NCBI GenBank assembly: GCA_032173965.1
Contig: CM063288.1
Location: 20,247,501-20,311,500 of the forward strand
Source of the DNA: Sitta carolinensis
Lineage: Eukaryota > Chordata > Aves > Passeriformes > Sittidae
Direction: 5' to 3'
Length of the DNA stretch: 64,000 bases
A program made the position numbers and the translations under genes. Each line of letters opens with the position of its first letter. Within the stretch, counting starts at the first letter, position 1. This document shows, one piece after another, positions 12,901-24,021 of this stretch. Below the pieces are notes generated by a model that was not told the origin of the DNA, did no database searches, and was given only the letters and a program-made list of their open reading frames with translations.

Positions 12901-15900
12901 TGATATGGTCTTTGATCTGTTCATGTGTGCATCCTTTCTCAATCAGATGAGCCAGAATAATTTTAATTATTTGCTGTGTCTTTGTTCATAAGTCAAAGGT
13001 ACTAGAAGAGTATTCAGCATAAAGATCTGAGAAGGCAGTAACCTTCTAGAGGGAACTGCAGATGTGTACCTGGATGCTGGGTGAGGTGGCATAGCTGGCA
13101 CTGGAAAAGAGTTCATAGCCAATGTGTTTCTACAAATCTTCAAAAGTTCTGAAGAATTAGTAGCTTTATTGGAATTTAGAATTGTAAGGATCAATGGAAT
13201 TATGACTGTTCTGCTACTAATGGTGTTAACATTACCGAATATTTGCAGATACCCCACCTTTGCTATTTGAAGCATCTTCTCTGGAGAATGCATTTCAAAT
13301 TGGAGGTTACCCTTGGCATTATATCATCACACCTAACAAGAAAAAGCATAAAGGAGTCTTCCATATTTGTTCACTGAAAGACAATGCTTTGGTAATATAT
13401 TCAGAAAGCAGCTTCTCTGAAATTAATGTGTATTGTGTTTGTCTTCATCTCTTATTCTGAGTAGGTTATAATACCTATTCACAGGGCTCACCCCAGTTTC
13501 AAATTAGCTATCCCATGGAGTTATGTGTAAAATACTTTCTTCTGAATCAGTACTGCTTCTCATATTTCCTTCATTCCGATACAATAGTAGTGCTGTCAGA
13601 GCTACACAGCACTGTATTCATGACTTAACTTTTAAGTCTCATTACCTGTTTCCTTGCATGGTAGCATCCTAATGAACTTCTGACTAGTCAGTCTACTAAA
13701 TGCTGACTACAGAATTATTTTAAATTTTAAGTTACTGCAGAATAAATGTCCTTAATGTTTGTAGTTTATCGTTGACTTGTCCCTTCTCTCTCTCCTAAAA
13801 ATATTTGATTGCTCAGTTTAAGCCCCTTCTGTCCCTAGAAAGGTTGTATTAGTTTAATCTGTTCCTAATTATTTTTGTTTATGTACTATTCATTATGCGA
13901 ATACTATTTTGTGTGAGCTCTCCATCTCAGCTTTTATTTTGAATTTGGAATTGACATGAAGATCATTCTGTATTTCAAGCAACTTCTGTGCCAGTTCAGG
14001 GTTTCTTGACTAAATAAGTGTTATCTGTAAATGTCCTTATCTCTTTTGCTTGCCTGATCAATTATTTCCTTCCTATCTTATTTTCAAAACTGATGTTTCA
14101 CATTTGTAGCTGAAGATCAATTTTGATTCAAATGGACTTGCAGAATCCTTTCTCGTCTGGTTTTTTTTTTCTATGTGGGTTCATAAATTAGGCAATTTGA
14201 ATGATCAATATCAGCTAAATTTAACAACAGAAAGCCACTGCCAAAATCCCGAGATTTTGATTGGCTTGCATCTGATTGCTGAAATCACAAGGTATTCCAG
14301 GCTTACATGCTCCACAAATAATTTGCACAAAATAGGCTAAGCCTGAGGTTTGAAGCTCAAGTCAAACTCTGTGCTAATGCTTGTTGTGTGTCTTGACACA
14401 TCAATGTCTTGGATACTCAAATAGCTGGAATTGTTGAAGTGTTTGCATGGTGTAGGTTAAATCTTCATTCTGCTTAGTTTCAGGAGAGATAGGACAATAT
14501 ATAGCTAAGGTACAAGGTTATTGCTTATTGCATATTAAAAATCTCAAAACTGCTCCACTGAATATCTTGAGAATTGGAACTTGACTTTTTTTATTATTAT
14601 TGTGGTTGGTTTTATTATTGTTCCACTGCCATCCTTTCTGGTCATGTTTAGGAGCAATACTTCAAAACCTCCAGAGGTATATAGTGAGGAGCTCAGTATT
14701 TCCTTTTTAATTAGATCTGTGAGACTTTCAACATACTAATATTCTAAGCTTTCCTTTTCTTCTTCAGGCAAAAAATGGCATACAGGATATGAAGTGCTGT
14801 TCACTTGAACCTGACTGGATATATTTCCATCCAGATATGTCAGGCAGAATAATCCACGTGGGACCGAATTTGATAAAGTACGAACCTTTTTTACTCAAAT
14901 CTTTTATTCATTAGAGTAGTTGCATAACTGCATAAACTAAGAAGTCTGACAATTTGCTGACCCAAACACTCATCAGACTATAGAAATTGTAAAATCTTGA
15001 TTTTTCAGAAATAAAAGTTCTTCTAGAAGCATCTGCAGGTTTCTGTGTGATAAATGTGGGCATTAGAGGCCATAGTTTAGTTTTTGGTATGAAAAATACT
15101 CAAGGAAAACTGTAAAAATTTTGCCGATAAACATAAATTACAAAAATAATTAATTTCTGTTTTATTTATATTGTTTTAATGTACTAGATTAAAATAATTG
15201 TAGAAATGTTGTAGTAAGCAGATTAGAATACAGCACTGACTTTGTAATTTGTTTCTTTTGCAGAGTCTTAAAGCTTAAGGAAGTTAAAAATCATGCAGAT
15301 CAAATGGAGATTGCAGAAGATTTTACGATTGTAGCCAACAGAGAAAACTGTGTGAGTTTAGTGTCTGAGATCACAATGTGTGATTTGGAACTATAAACAG
15401 GGGGTTTGCATATTTGCGTAATCACTGGGTTTTAGGGACTTTATCCAAGGTTTATTGAAAGACATTCTCTGTCTTCTTTGGACTTTAGGCAGTATGAAAA
15501 GAATTTTGAAAATAGCAACACTTTCAGGATAGATTTCTGAAACCTCCAGTCTTTTCTTAAGTTTCCAGCATTCTTCAATGTGCAGTGTAACCATGTATCA
15601 CGGATATAAAACATACTTAAAAGATGGTGTCAGATTTCCTTCAAATGAAGGTACCACCAAGTGATAATTGTGTGCATTTCTGGTGCTCGGGTAAGTTGAT
15701 CATACAAATGCTAGTAATGTTTCAAGTCTCTGATAACTTAGAGGTAAATCTTCATAAGACAACAAAGACCCTACATTGCTTCCGAAAGTCAGTTTCTTTT
15801 CCTGGCCATGCACACCTGTCATTCTCATGTGACAAGTATGGCATTCATCTAACCCTGGTCGAGCCAAATCAGTGCACTAAAATAACAGAATAATAACCTG

Positions 15901-18900
15901 GCAGAAAAGGTGAGTACTTTCTGCTTGCTTGTTTTGCTGGAGCAGAACAGGACTGAGTCATCATCAGTGGATCAGAAGAGTGCAGAAAGGTGGAATCAAG
16001 TGTGAGAGGATGATTTAAAACTGCAGGTAGAACTTCGGTCTTAAATCACTTCAGTTGTTTCCTGAAGTCTTTTGTAATATAGAATCACAAAGACAATCTA
16101 ATGTCAATAAGGTTAAAGAGCACCTGTGAAAAAAGTTCTGGATAGTGCCTGGAACCGTCATTTTGATTCAGCAGACAAGGTCCTAGAAGCAAGTTTTTAT
16201 TGTTTGAATACTGTAAAATTTCTGCAAATCTGATGCTAATTTTTAAGCTTTTGCAGGAAGAAAGGTTTGTGTACTAAAAATCTACACAAACTCAAGAACA
16301 GAACTTACATTGAATTCAAAAACTAAACACCAGGTCATCTAATAACTTGCTGTACTGCTTTTTGAGAATTGTGTAGGTAACTTTCATCACAGGAAGAAGA
16401 AATACGAGTTCTTATCCTGCCTGTGCTGTGCTTATTCCTTTTGACTTCTATTAAGACACTGATAACCTATTTTTTAATATTTCTGGTGTTAATGAAGCCC
16501 AGTGGAAGCACTCATGGTGGTTTAAGATGCTATTTTTCCCATGTTCTGGAAGTAAAAGTTAAGGAAAAAAAATAGTAGGCATTTAGCAGTCCTAATTTTC
16601 ATTCCAGCATCCCAGTTCTAGTCACTTCTGTTCAAAAAATTGTGGTAGCTGAGAATCTTTGCCACCTCTGTGGGACACCTCTGAATATGAGTAAACAACA
16701 AAATAACTAAAGTCACCAAGTTCATGAACTCATAAAGAAGACAGCAGCACCAGGCCTATCCATAGCTAATAAGTAAAAGAAGGTCAGAAAGCAAAATAAA
16801 CAAAACAGATACATTGTCAAATCGATAGAAACTAAATGGCTCTGAAGTCTAGAGACACTTTTTTTATGTTTCTCCAAAGGTGAACAACAGTGTTACTGTA
16901 ACAGCTTCTGGTCGAGTGGTGAAAAAGCGTTTTACCTTGCTGGATGATGACCCAGAACAAGAGGTAACTGATGTAAGAGCACTTCATGGATTTTTTTAGT
17001 ATTTAACTAGCCAGAAGCCCTTCTTGTTTCAGGTGCAGTGGGTGTAAACATTAGCTGTGTATATCCTTGAGTTCTTTATTCCTCTTCTCTGTCTTCCAAT
17101 TACTTCACATGCTGTTTATCATCTTTTCTTCTTGGTCGACATTTGAGCTTTGTATTTTTTCTTTCTTTCAAGAACTGATATTATGCCCCATGATACCATA
17201 ACTCCATGTGACTTCAGTGGCACAGAAAAGACATGTTAATGTGAAAAACCATTACTCTTTTCTCCATTTAAATATCTACTTTGAACATATCTTAGAAAGC
17301 ATTTTATGAAATGAAAGAAACTTTTTCTTTTCCTCTGCTTTAGGATCTTCTTGTCCTTTTAATAGTATCTTTAAACTTTATTTTTCTCTCCCAGTCACTT
17401 TGATTGGATTGTAGGATAAGGTATTTAACACTTATCCTTTAAGTAACTTCTGCTTGAGATTGAAAACACCACTTGAGTCTTAAAATATTATGAAAAATAT
17501 TTTTTAGCTCTCTATCTAGAGCTGGATCAGTAATTGATATAAGCACAACAGGTAAAATTGATCAGTTTCTGGCAGTCACTCCTATTCTTTATTCTGCGGA
17601 AATAGATTTTATTATGGTAAAAATACAGCACAGTCCAGTATAACCCTTAATGGCCTGCAGTTTATTTCTATTCACTTTTTCTTTTAACCATAATAAAAAT
17701 AAGTGCACACTATTTTCTTCCTGCTGTTACATTTTACTTGTGATTCCAGTAAATGGAATTTTTACTGGCTTGAATTTAAAGAGTATGTCACTCTTGAGAG
17801 TGACATAAAGGCAACTGAGATAGTTCACAATCTTGACATTGTGGTGTCAGTTCTTCACTGACATAATCTGTGGAGCAAGAGAGAGATCTGAACAGAACAT
17901 ACAGATATTCATGGAATTACTCTAATGTGCCCATTCCCTCAAAACCAATGATGGTTTAAAGCTACACTGTCTGTTAACATCTCTGCTTCAAGAGTCTAAA
18001 TATACTTCTTTGGCCACTTTAGAAGTACTTCTTTTCTATTTCCTGTATGCTACATATGAAATGCATGTGTGTGCACATTAGGACTTTTCAAAATATCCCT
18101 TCCTTTTCTCCTACTTAAGGAATTTTGCTGAAATACCTGACAACTCATGTTGGGAAAAATGCCTGTTGGGTATTTGGCTCCCAAAGTTTTCTTTTGTATA
18201 AGAAGACTTATGAAGTAGAATTTGCCCAATTCTGCTTTCACATGAAGAAAAAAGAGCTATGCAATTTAAATACAGAGGAGTGTGAATTTATGTTTGATTT
18301 GTAAACCTGAGGTTTTATTTTTCCTAAGACATTCAAAATTGTGGACTATGAAGACGAATTGGATTTATTATCCACTGTGGCAGTCACTCAGATAGGAGCT
18401 GATGGAAGAGCTCACCTTGACTTTCATTGCAATGAACATGGGATTCTACTTAAAAGTATTCCATTAAAGGAGTCCTGGGATGTGGTGAGAAAAATTCTTG
18501 TCTTTTGTTCCCACTGTCTCTTCCCCATACTCATTTACATACCACTTTTGTTCAGATTTCAAGCAGATGTATAAGCAGTGTTGCAAAGAGATGAGATTTG
18601 CATAAAATAATAATTACAATTCTAAAATTTTAAGTAATCCATCAGGCAGTAATTAATTTACCTGAAAATCTCTATTATTTCAGATCGTGTTTGTTTGGTT
18701 TGTTGGGGGTGTTTTTGGGGGGGGGGGGTTTTGTTGTTTTTTGTGTGTGTGTGTGTGTGTGTGTGTTTTGTTGGTTGATTTGTTTGGGGTTTTTTGGTTG
18801 GGTTAAGGGTTGTCCTTAATGTATTCTGAAGTATTTATCAACTTAAATACTCTGTGGCTAGTTACGTCAGACTAACTTTACAACTTGTAAATAGTCTCCC

Positions 18901-18946
18901 TAGTTTAACTTGAAGTACTCATGCATAGAATGAAGCATGGACCTCC

Positions 18947-18985
<39 letters not shown>

Positions 18986-19469
18986 GGAAGAGGGAGTGGG
19001 ATGTTCATACTGTCCAAGTTTAGGTGGATATCCAACTTAGATGGTCAGAAATTTTCAGCACTGTTACACCTCTTTTATCACTGACTGCATAGGCAACTTG
19101 TGATCTTAAAATGTTTGCTCTGAACTTGGATTCTTAAAATAGGGAAATGAGAAACCTGTCAAAGTTTTAAAATTCTGTCCTGTATCTGAAAGAGTAATCT
19201 CTGCGTATCCACACAAAATTTCTGCCTGATCATGGAGTTCCCCACTGTTAAATATTTTATGTTCCTTGCGGAAAATGATATGGATATTATCAATATGTGG
19301 AAATGGAGACTGCAATCTGAACTTTTTTTTTTTCTTATTTCAGACTTACAGTCATGAAGTTTACTTTGACAAAGACCTCGTATTACATATAGAACAGAAG
19401 CCTAACAGGAGGTTCAGTTGTTATGTTTACCAAATGGTATGTGATACTGCAAAAGATGATGATTCTTAA
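740..19469 (+). CDS. DCAF17: DCAF17, DDB1- and CUL4-associated factor 17 (14 coding exons)
   Basis: Joined exons give about 512 residues from residue V at 792, close to the 520 of human DCAF17, and colinear with it throughout. Coding exons: up to 902; 2132-2235; 4474-4564; 5508-5650; 6457-6535; 6684-6773; 8882-8989; 9442-9547; 13249-13391; 14768-14877; 15264-15351; 16880-16963; 18329-18484; 19344-19469. All introns are GT-AG and all phases join in frame. Diagnostic blocks include YLSWDTPQEV, PWHYI.TPNKKK, LLDDDPEQE and LVLHIEQKPNR. The family is a nuclear/nucleolar protein proposed as a substrate receptor for CUL4-DDB1 ubiquitin ligase; loss in humans causes Woodhouse-Sakati syndrome. The oddity is the start: the exon 1 frame has no suitable AUG. 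The nearest plausible one, at 740, is one base out of frame. Confidence 0.96.
2132..2235 (+). CDS. DCAF17: DCAF17 coding exon 2
   Basis: Translation runs from ESTKFKNVWTTHS to YERGRIYMDNYQCCIT, nearly identical to the mammalian protein. Acceptor TTTCAG at 2126-2131 and donor AG|GTAAT at 2235. It starts in phase 0 and leaves two bases for the next exon. Confidence 0.95.
3985..4369 (+). mobile_element. Solo LTR of an endogenous retrovirus, 385 bp
   Basis: The element begins TGTGGAGAG and ends CCGACA. Flanking hexamers ACCTGC (3979-3984) and AACTGC (4370-4375) agree at five of six bases, fitting a slightly decayed 6-bp target duplication. Near the 3' end it has a TATA-like ATATAAATG, then AATAAA at about 4308 and a T/C-rich end, the usual U3-R-U5 order on the plus strand. 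Three diverged copies of a unit containing CCAAC.AATGAG lie at about 4195-4250. No internal retroviral genes are present. It sits in DCAF17 intron 2, about 100 bp before exon 3. Confidence 0.75.
4474..4564 (+). CDS. DCAF17: DCAF17 coding exon 3
   Basis: One base completes the serine codon begun in exon 2, then 30 codons ending KCAKSEKIEDALLLECPL follow, matching the human KCSKSEKIEDALLWECPV. Acceptor CTCTAG, donor CTG|GTAAGA. The exon lies about 100 bp after a solo LTR. Confidence 0.94.
5508..5650 (+). CDS. DCAF17: DCAF17 coding exon 4
   Basis: Encodes SDYKASLIVLTVQNWLLRLS and then EKVYLAG.CCKFF, aligned with human SDYKSSLIALTAHNWLLRIS. Acceptor ATGTAG|GGT, donor CAG|GTATTA; 143 bases, leaving two bases of the next codon. 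Confidence 0.95.
6457..6535 (+). CDS. DCAF17: DCAF17 coding exon 5
   Basis: Completes an arginine codon and reads YLSWDTPQEVMIVKSAQNK to ARQ, the most recognisable DCAF17 block. Acceptor AAATAG, donor CAG|GTAAGT (a strong consensus). Confidence 0.96.
6684..6773 (+). CDS. DCAF17: DCAF17 coding exon 6
   Basis: Thirty codons, AGIQQTVLFYLAVFQVLPLS then FIGMLEINKK, nearly identical to human. The segment is hydrophobic. Acceptor TCTCAG, donor AAG|GTAAGT; both ends in phase 0, so skipping would keep the frame. Confidence 0.96.
8882..8989 (+). CDS. DCAF17: DCAF17 coding exon 7
   Basis: Thirty-six codons, IFGNSVTDVAVSNGILIVMY then SMGLVRLYNFKAILEQ, matching human. Acceptor TTCCAG, donor CAG|GTAATG; phase 0 at both ends. 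Confidence 0.96.
9442..9547 (+). CDS. DCAF17: DCAF17 coding exon 8
   Basis: Encodes FMEQPFDLGQEFNW to VGKYPFGLPCNIKIT. The middle diverges from human (a cysteine/glycine-rich stretch there), while PFG.PCNIKIT is conserved. Acceptor TTTTAG, donor CAG|GTAATT. The next intron, about 3.7 kb, holds the 296-bp solo LTR. Confidence 0.94.
10708..11003 (-). mobile_element. Solo LTR, 296 bp, with perfect 6-bp target duplication
   Basis: On the plus strand the element starts TGATGCTGTGACATC and ends GGCGACA. It is flanked by GAGAAA on both sides (10702-10707 and 11004-11009). Read on the minus strand, a TATA-like TATATAAGG is followed closely by AATAAA, so the LTR is antisense to DCAF17. A 6-bp duplication is typical of class II (ERVK-like) elements. 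There is no internal region, so it is a product of LTR-LTR recombination. It lies in DCAF17 intron 8. Confidence 0.82.
13249..13391 (+). CDS. DCAF17: DCAF17 coding exon 9
   Basis: Completes an aspartate and reads PPLLFEASSLENAFQIGGYP, WHYIITPNKKKHKGVFHICS and LKDNAL, close to identical with human. Acceptor TTGCAG, donor TTG|GTAATA. Confidence 0.96.
14768..14877 (+). CDS. DCAF17: DCAF17 coding exon 10
   Basis: Encodes AKNGIQDMKCCSLEPDWIYF and HPDMSGRIIHVGPN, matching human AKNGIQEMDCCSLESDWIYF. Acceptor CTTCAG, donor AA|GTACGA; two bases left over. Confidence 0.96.
15264..15351 (+). CDS. DCAF17: DCAF17 coding exon 11
   Basis: Completes a lysine codon and reads VLKLKEVKNHADQMEIAEDF and TIVANRENC, aligned with human VLKLTEIENNSSQHQISEDF and VILANREN. 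Acceptor TTGCAG, donor TGT|GTGAGT. Confidence 0.94.
16880..16963 (+). CDS. DCAF17: DCAF17 coding exon 12
   Basis: Twenty-eight codons containing SVTVTASGRVVKKRFTLLDD and ending DPEQE. Acceptor CCAAAG, donor GAG|GTAACT. Both ends are in phase 0. Confidence 0.95.
18329..18484 (+). CDS. DCAF17: DCAF17 coding exon 13
   Basis: Fifty-two codons, TFKIVDYEDELDLLSTVAVT, then IGADGRAHLDFHCNEHGILL and ending ESWDV, strongly conserved with human. Acceptor CCTAAG, donor GTG|GTGAGA. The following intron carries a G/T-rich block and (TG)n and (TA)n tracts. Confidence 0.96.
18690..18810 (+). repeat. G/T-rich strand-biased tract with (TG)n microsatellite
   Basis: The plus strand is almost only G and T for about 120 bases. 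It includes a run of roughly a dozen Gs near 18717-18728 and about ten TG units at 18742-18765, then further TTGGTTG and GGGTTAAGGG segments. It lies in DCAF17 intron 13. Confidence 0.85.
18951..18981. repeat. (TA)n microsatellite
   Basis: About 15 uninterrupted TA units follow CTGTA in DCAF17 intron 13. Length is likely polymorphic. Confidence 0.9.
19344..19469 (+). CDS. DCAF17: DCAF17 terminal coding exon 14 with stop
   Basis: Reads TYSHEVYFDKDLVLHIEQKP, NRRFSCYVYQMVCDTA and then a short acidic end before TAA at 19467-19469. Human ends with a slightly longer, different tail. The last codons and stop form the start of a 134-bp tandem duplication. A first AATAAA lies at 19501-19506. Confidence 0.95.
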   Translation, partial: TYSHEVYFDKDLVLHIEQKPNRRFSCYVYQMVCDTAKDDDS

Positions 19470-19710
19470 TGCTATTAAAAAAACCCAGAAAGTGTTTAGT
19501 AATAAAAGGAGGGAGAACTTTTGTATATATTTAAGCCATAAACACCAGCTACAGAGACGTTTGGATGCTATTTAAGGATACTGCAAAAGATGATGATTCT
19601 TAATGCAGGAAAAAAACGTGAAAATGTTTTGTAAAAAAAGGAGGGAGAACTTTTGTATATATTTAAGCCATAAGCACCAGCTACAGAGACTTTTGGATGC
19701 TATTTAAGGA
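19443..19710 (+). repeat. 134-bp tandem duplication spanning the DCAF17 stop codon and 3' UTR
   Basis: Unit 1 (19443-19576) starts GATACTGCAAAAGATGATGA, includes the last DCAF17 codons and TAA, and ends TATTTAAGGA. Unit 2 (19577 to about 19710) repeats the same order of blocks: the coding end, a variable A-rich stretch, GGAGGGAGAACTTTTGTATA, the TAAGCCATA.CACCAGCTAC block and the same end. Differences concentrate in the A-rich stretch; the AATAAA of unit 1 (19501-19506) is changed in unit 2. Confidence 0.93.
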
Positions 19711-20023
19711 CCCATACATAGTAGGCAATTGCTGTTTTTCTGGCTGGATTTATTCTTAACATTTTTACTACTAGATAAGGTCTTGTTTCTTTTTTTCTTT
19801 GTGACACCGTACACTTGCCTGTAGTTCATCATGGCTTTTCATGTATTCACCAGTTCAACATTAATGCTACATGCAGTATTTATTGCTTCTCTTCAGCAAT
19901 AGGATTGAAATACTGGATATCAACGAGAAAGATGTGGACTTGCTTATTATTTGCCATCTGCTGTGATCTGTCTTATGTAGTTCTACCTATGCAACTCTAA
20001 TGATGCCTTGGGAGTCTAGACAA

Positions 20024-20430
20024 TGTTAAAGAAATAAAGTAGGCATTTATTAAAAAGCCTTCAAAGGATAGACCTTGGGCAGTATGAGAGCCTGGCCGAG
20101 GCTACACCCAAGATGGATGGATGGAAGGTCACATATTTTCACAGTTTTAAAAGTTCTGGTCCATTTACATATTGGGGTTAATTGTCCAATTACACCTTCA
20201 TCTAATGAAGTCCCATCCTCTCAGATTGCTCTCCTCAGTTAACTGTTGTTTATACTTTCTGGGCCTGAAGCTCTAACGGGGTCCTTGGTTCTCAGGCTGG
20301 AAAAGGATTGTTTTGTATGACTAAACTCTGAGGAGAACTTGCTAACACTCAATATGAAGTTCAGAGTTATATACTAATGCAGTACAGCATCTGGAAAATA
20401 GGAAAACAAACTGAAGGCATCACTAATACA
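20024..20430 (-). mobile_element. LTR-like block after DCAF17, probably ERV-derived (ends uncertain)
   Basis: The block begins TGTTAAAGAAATAAAGTAGG and contains CATTTATTAAAAAGCC, CCATTTACATATTGGGG and CCTTGGTTCTCAGGCTGG. These resemble songbird ERVL-type LTRs as I remember them, read in reverse; I could not search a library. On the minus strand TTTATT at 20046-20051 becomes AATAAA. No convincing target duplication was found, so both borders are approximate. A plus-strand AATAAA at 20033-20038 could serve DCAF17. Confidence 0.5.
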
Positions 20431-23400
20431 AACTGTTAATTAATCCAAGTATGTAAAACTATCTAGGATAAATTTTGTATGTAGTATGAAAATTGTAGTG
20501 TTACCATTAAACACTTAGACAAAATCCTTCTCTTGGTTTTGTTGTGAGAAATAAAATCACTCAGGTTTTCTGGTTGTGTATGTTTTGGTTTAAAGATAGT
20601 TTACTGTCTTTGTAATATATTTTTATATGTTTATATATATATATATCCAAGCAGTTCTCTGCCTGACCCTGTTAAGGGTCAGGAGTTGTTCAGTCTGAGC
20701 CAAAGCTCCCAGCTGTTCACCCATATTACTGTGTGCAGCCTATCTGATACATTGGAGTTCTCTGTGGTATATTCAGAAGCTGAAGAATGAAAGCTTTCAT
20801 TTTAAACTAAGAAACACCCACAACAACAAAACACAGGCTGTAGACTTCATGGTGATAAAGCTTTTCCAAATGCAAGCTAAAGATGGGCTCAGGAGTATAG
20901 CTCATCAAAACAGAACTCACTACCATCACTGTGATCATAAGCATGGTAACTCTAAATGCCAACATTTATTTTTGCTCCAGGCTTTACTAATTAAGATGGA
21001 TCACTCTAGATGATGTAATAGAGAAGAGCTCTAGAAAAATGATAAAAAATTCTATTGTGATTTTTTTAAAGAAAATGTAATACGAATGAAAAGGTGAATC
21101 ACAACTGTGGAAAGAAAAAACAACACAAAAAGGACATTTAAAAAGACAATGCAACAACAGTAGAAATAAAGGGCAGCAACACCCAACTTCCCACCCTTTC
21201 TTCCCTAAGTTTTCACTTTGAGTCCAGGAAAGAACGCTTGTCTATTACCTGCTATTTTGTCAGTAACTATGTAAGTAATAAATGAAGGTGAAAACTAATA
21301 TGAAGCTGTACTCTTAAGACAGAAAACCCAGCTTTTAAGCAGATACTTAAATTTTATACTCCTTGCTGTTTGGCTTTTTGAAGCAGTTCCTCCCAGAGAA
21401 AGACACTGAAAATTCATAATTTATTAAATAGTGCAAGTATTATTCATGAAGACAAGCAGTAGTTTTCAGGAGTTCGCTATGCATCCTAGTAGCTAATTTT
21501 TAAGCTATGGCAGATTTACAAAGTGATAGTCTGCTAAATCTATAAATGTACATCAGGGTTTGGTTTTTGGTTTTTGTTTTTTTTTAGTACAGCAATTTGT
21601 AATGACCAAAAGCAGCCAAGACTTTGATGAAGATTGCATCTTGTGTAAGAAATTCTATCACTCTAAAAGCACACTGTCTTGCTGTGCTACAGATAATGGC
21701 AGATGTTCCATCCTGGCACACAGACATTTTCATTCAGAAACAGAAGTTTATATTTACTTTAAAACACCTTGAAAGCTATTTAAGAATAGAGAATCCCAAA
21801 TGACTAGCCACGAACACTTCTTCATGTCTTGGCCACCCTGCTTACAGTCTGGAACACACTTAAGAAGCAGAATCATTAAATGCTTATGGTTTGTGCTTTT
21901 CAAACTGTGAGTTGCCTTCTGCCTTCTATACCAAGACTCAGAAAATTCTAAACAAACTTGTGTTTAAATGGGAGGAAAATGCTGACCACAAACCAGTAGT
22001 TTTTACACTGATTAAAATAACTGTTTCTAAACCAAATACAAATATCTGCATGCTTGGTGGCAGCCTACCTGAACCTACTGCTTTTACTTCAAGTTAAATT
22101 TCTAAACAAAACTCCTCCACCAGAAAAAAAGCTAGCTACTTTACTTTGCCAGAAGATTTTATATGTAAACATTTTTAACCACTGTTGCTTGCAGGCATGT
22201 ACTATCGTGTAGTATCAAATTGATCTTAAATGTGAATTAATGCATTAGATTAATTTGAGTAAAAGAAGACAAAATTTTTCCTTATTTTTCATAGGCACTA
22301 ACTCCTTTATGATCAGGAAACCCGTTTACTGATAGGGTTTTATTTTACAAAAATCAGACTAAGGAATTGTTAGTGTAAAATTGTGAGTACCCTTGCTTCT
22401 TGTGATTTTCAGGGGATGCTTAGCACTCATGCCTTGGTTTCCAGAGTATGCAGACAAAGCCTCAAGTAATTATAGACTGAGTGCTTTCTGAAAGAACAGT
22501 TGTGAGGAACTGCTGTTTGTTGCTTAAAGCAGGGTCTCTGAGCTCTCTGCCTACAAAAAGCAAAATGTTGGTCTAGTAATTAAAAAGGTCATGGACTAGT
22601 AAATTCATGTTGGATTTCACCAAAGGTTGTTTGAAACAAACTTAATGCTGTTGCCAGAATGAACAAATCCTAAATGGTAAGTGCCAAAAATAGGGAAGTA
22701 GTAAAACTGGTTTTCTAAGACTGAACCACAAAAGAATATATAGAACAGCAACTGAGTTCTTTTCTAACTGACAAGTATTGCTACACTACAAAATCGTTAA
22801 AGAGCTTATTTTTTCTGGACTTGATCTGGTATGTCAGTCGCAATGCCTCATCAATAATAATTGAATTGTATCAACAACTCAAGAGAGGACCACTTGAAGT
22901 TCTATGGTTGCTAGACTTGGCATTTCCACAACTACAGTATTTATTTCTGCTTTATTGAAATTACAAAATTATGACCAAAATCTTCAGGTTATTATATTCT
23001 TATAGACTATAGAAAGAATTAGAAAAAATATAGAAAATAATTTTATGTCCATGCATTCAAATATTTATAGATTTAATAAGGTAGTCAAAGTGCTTGCTTT
23101 GGCTAATAAAAGATTAACAAGTAATAAAAATAGATTGCTTTTTATTGGGGTTGATTGTTTTTTTTTAATAAAAGGAACCAAGTATCTTAGCAGAGTGAAG
23201 AGTGACAATAATGTGATTGTTAAGAACCCCTTGATGTAGCTTAGTCACTCATTTAGGTAAACTGGGAGTACAAATGCCTTATTCCTGCCTGAGTGGAAAA
23301 GGAATACTGTGTTGTTGAGAACATTATATTTTTAGGGAAGAGTAAGGGCACATTCTTCTCAGGAAGAAAAAAGGAAACGTGGTAGGGAAAGCTAAAATTC

Positions 23401-23960
23401 ACTAGAATTCCTCCACAAAGTGACTCAAGAACTCTGGCTTATTTGGCATGCTGCAGGAGAAGCAATGCATTCCACATGATAGCCTTGGAGGCTCTCCAGA
23501 CAGCGCCCAGTAACAGCTGCTTGCCAGAAGACAGGCAGGAAAATTATTCTGTTAACGTGTTTACTTGGATGTTCTGTACTGGGACTCGTACATTGGCAAT
23601 TTTCCCTCTTCTGTATCTGCAGTTAGTCTCGACTTTGGATGTTGCCTCTTTTGCAACATGGTTGTGCCCATTTCCATGCTCTGGGGCATAGGAAATCTAG
23701 GAAACTCCTGAATGTTGACACCACGCTCTTTTTATCTTAGCCCTTTGTAATGTCACTGCCTCTTCTTTGTATTGACGGAAAGCTGGCTTGATTTTATGGC
23801 TGTCTTAGGAACATTTTGTTTAATGGACCAAAGCAGCATACTTCCAGCATTTCTACTTCAACAAAATCGCTTTTTATTTTCCACTTCACCATAACATCTC
23901 AATGATTCGCTCAGGACAGAGAAGCAAAACTAGGATCCCAAAAGGGCTAGCACTTTATTT

Positions 23961-23976
23961 GTGTATATATATATAT

Positions 23977-24020
<44 letters not shown>
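23961..24020. repeat. Compound (TA)n-(GA)n microsatellite
   Basis: An interrupted TA run is followed by about 17 GA units, ending GATAAATATAG. Intergenic, between DCAF17 and CYBRD1. Confidence 0.9.

Positions 24021-24021
<1 letters not shown>

Noticed and set aside
15624..15893. 89-codon open frame in DCAF17 intron 11
   Set aside because: No similarity to a known protein, no splice structure and low-information composition.
16080..16140. Weak minus-strand CR1-like end (AGAATCACAAAG)
   Set aside because: Only a short match; the following sequence does not continue as CR1.
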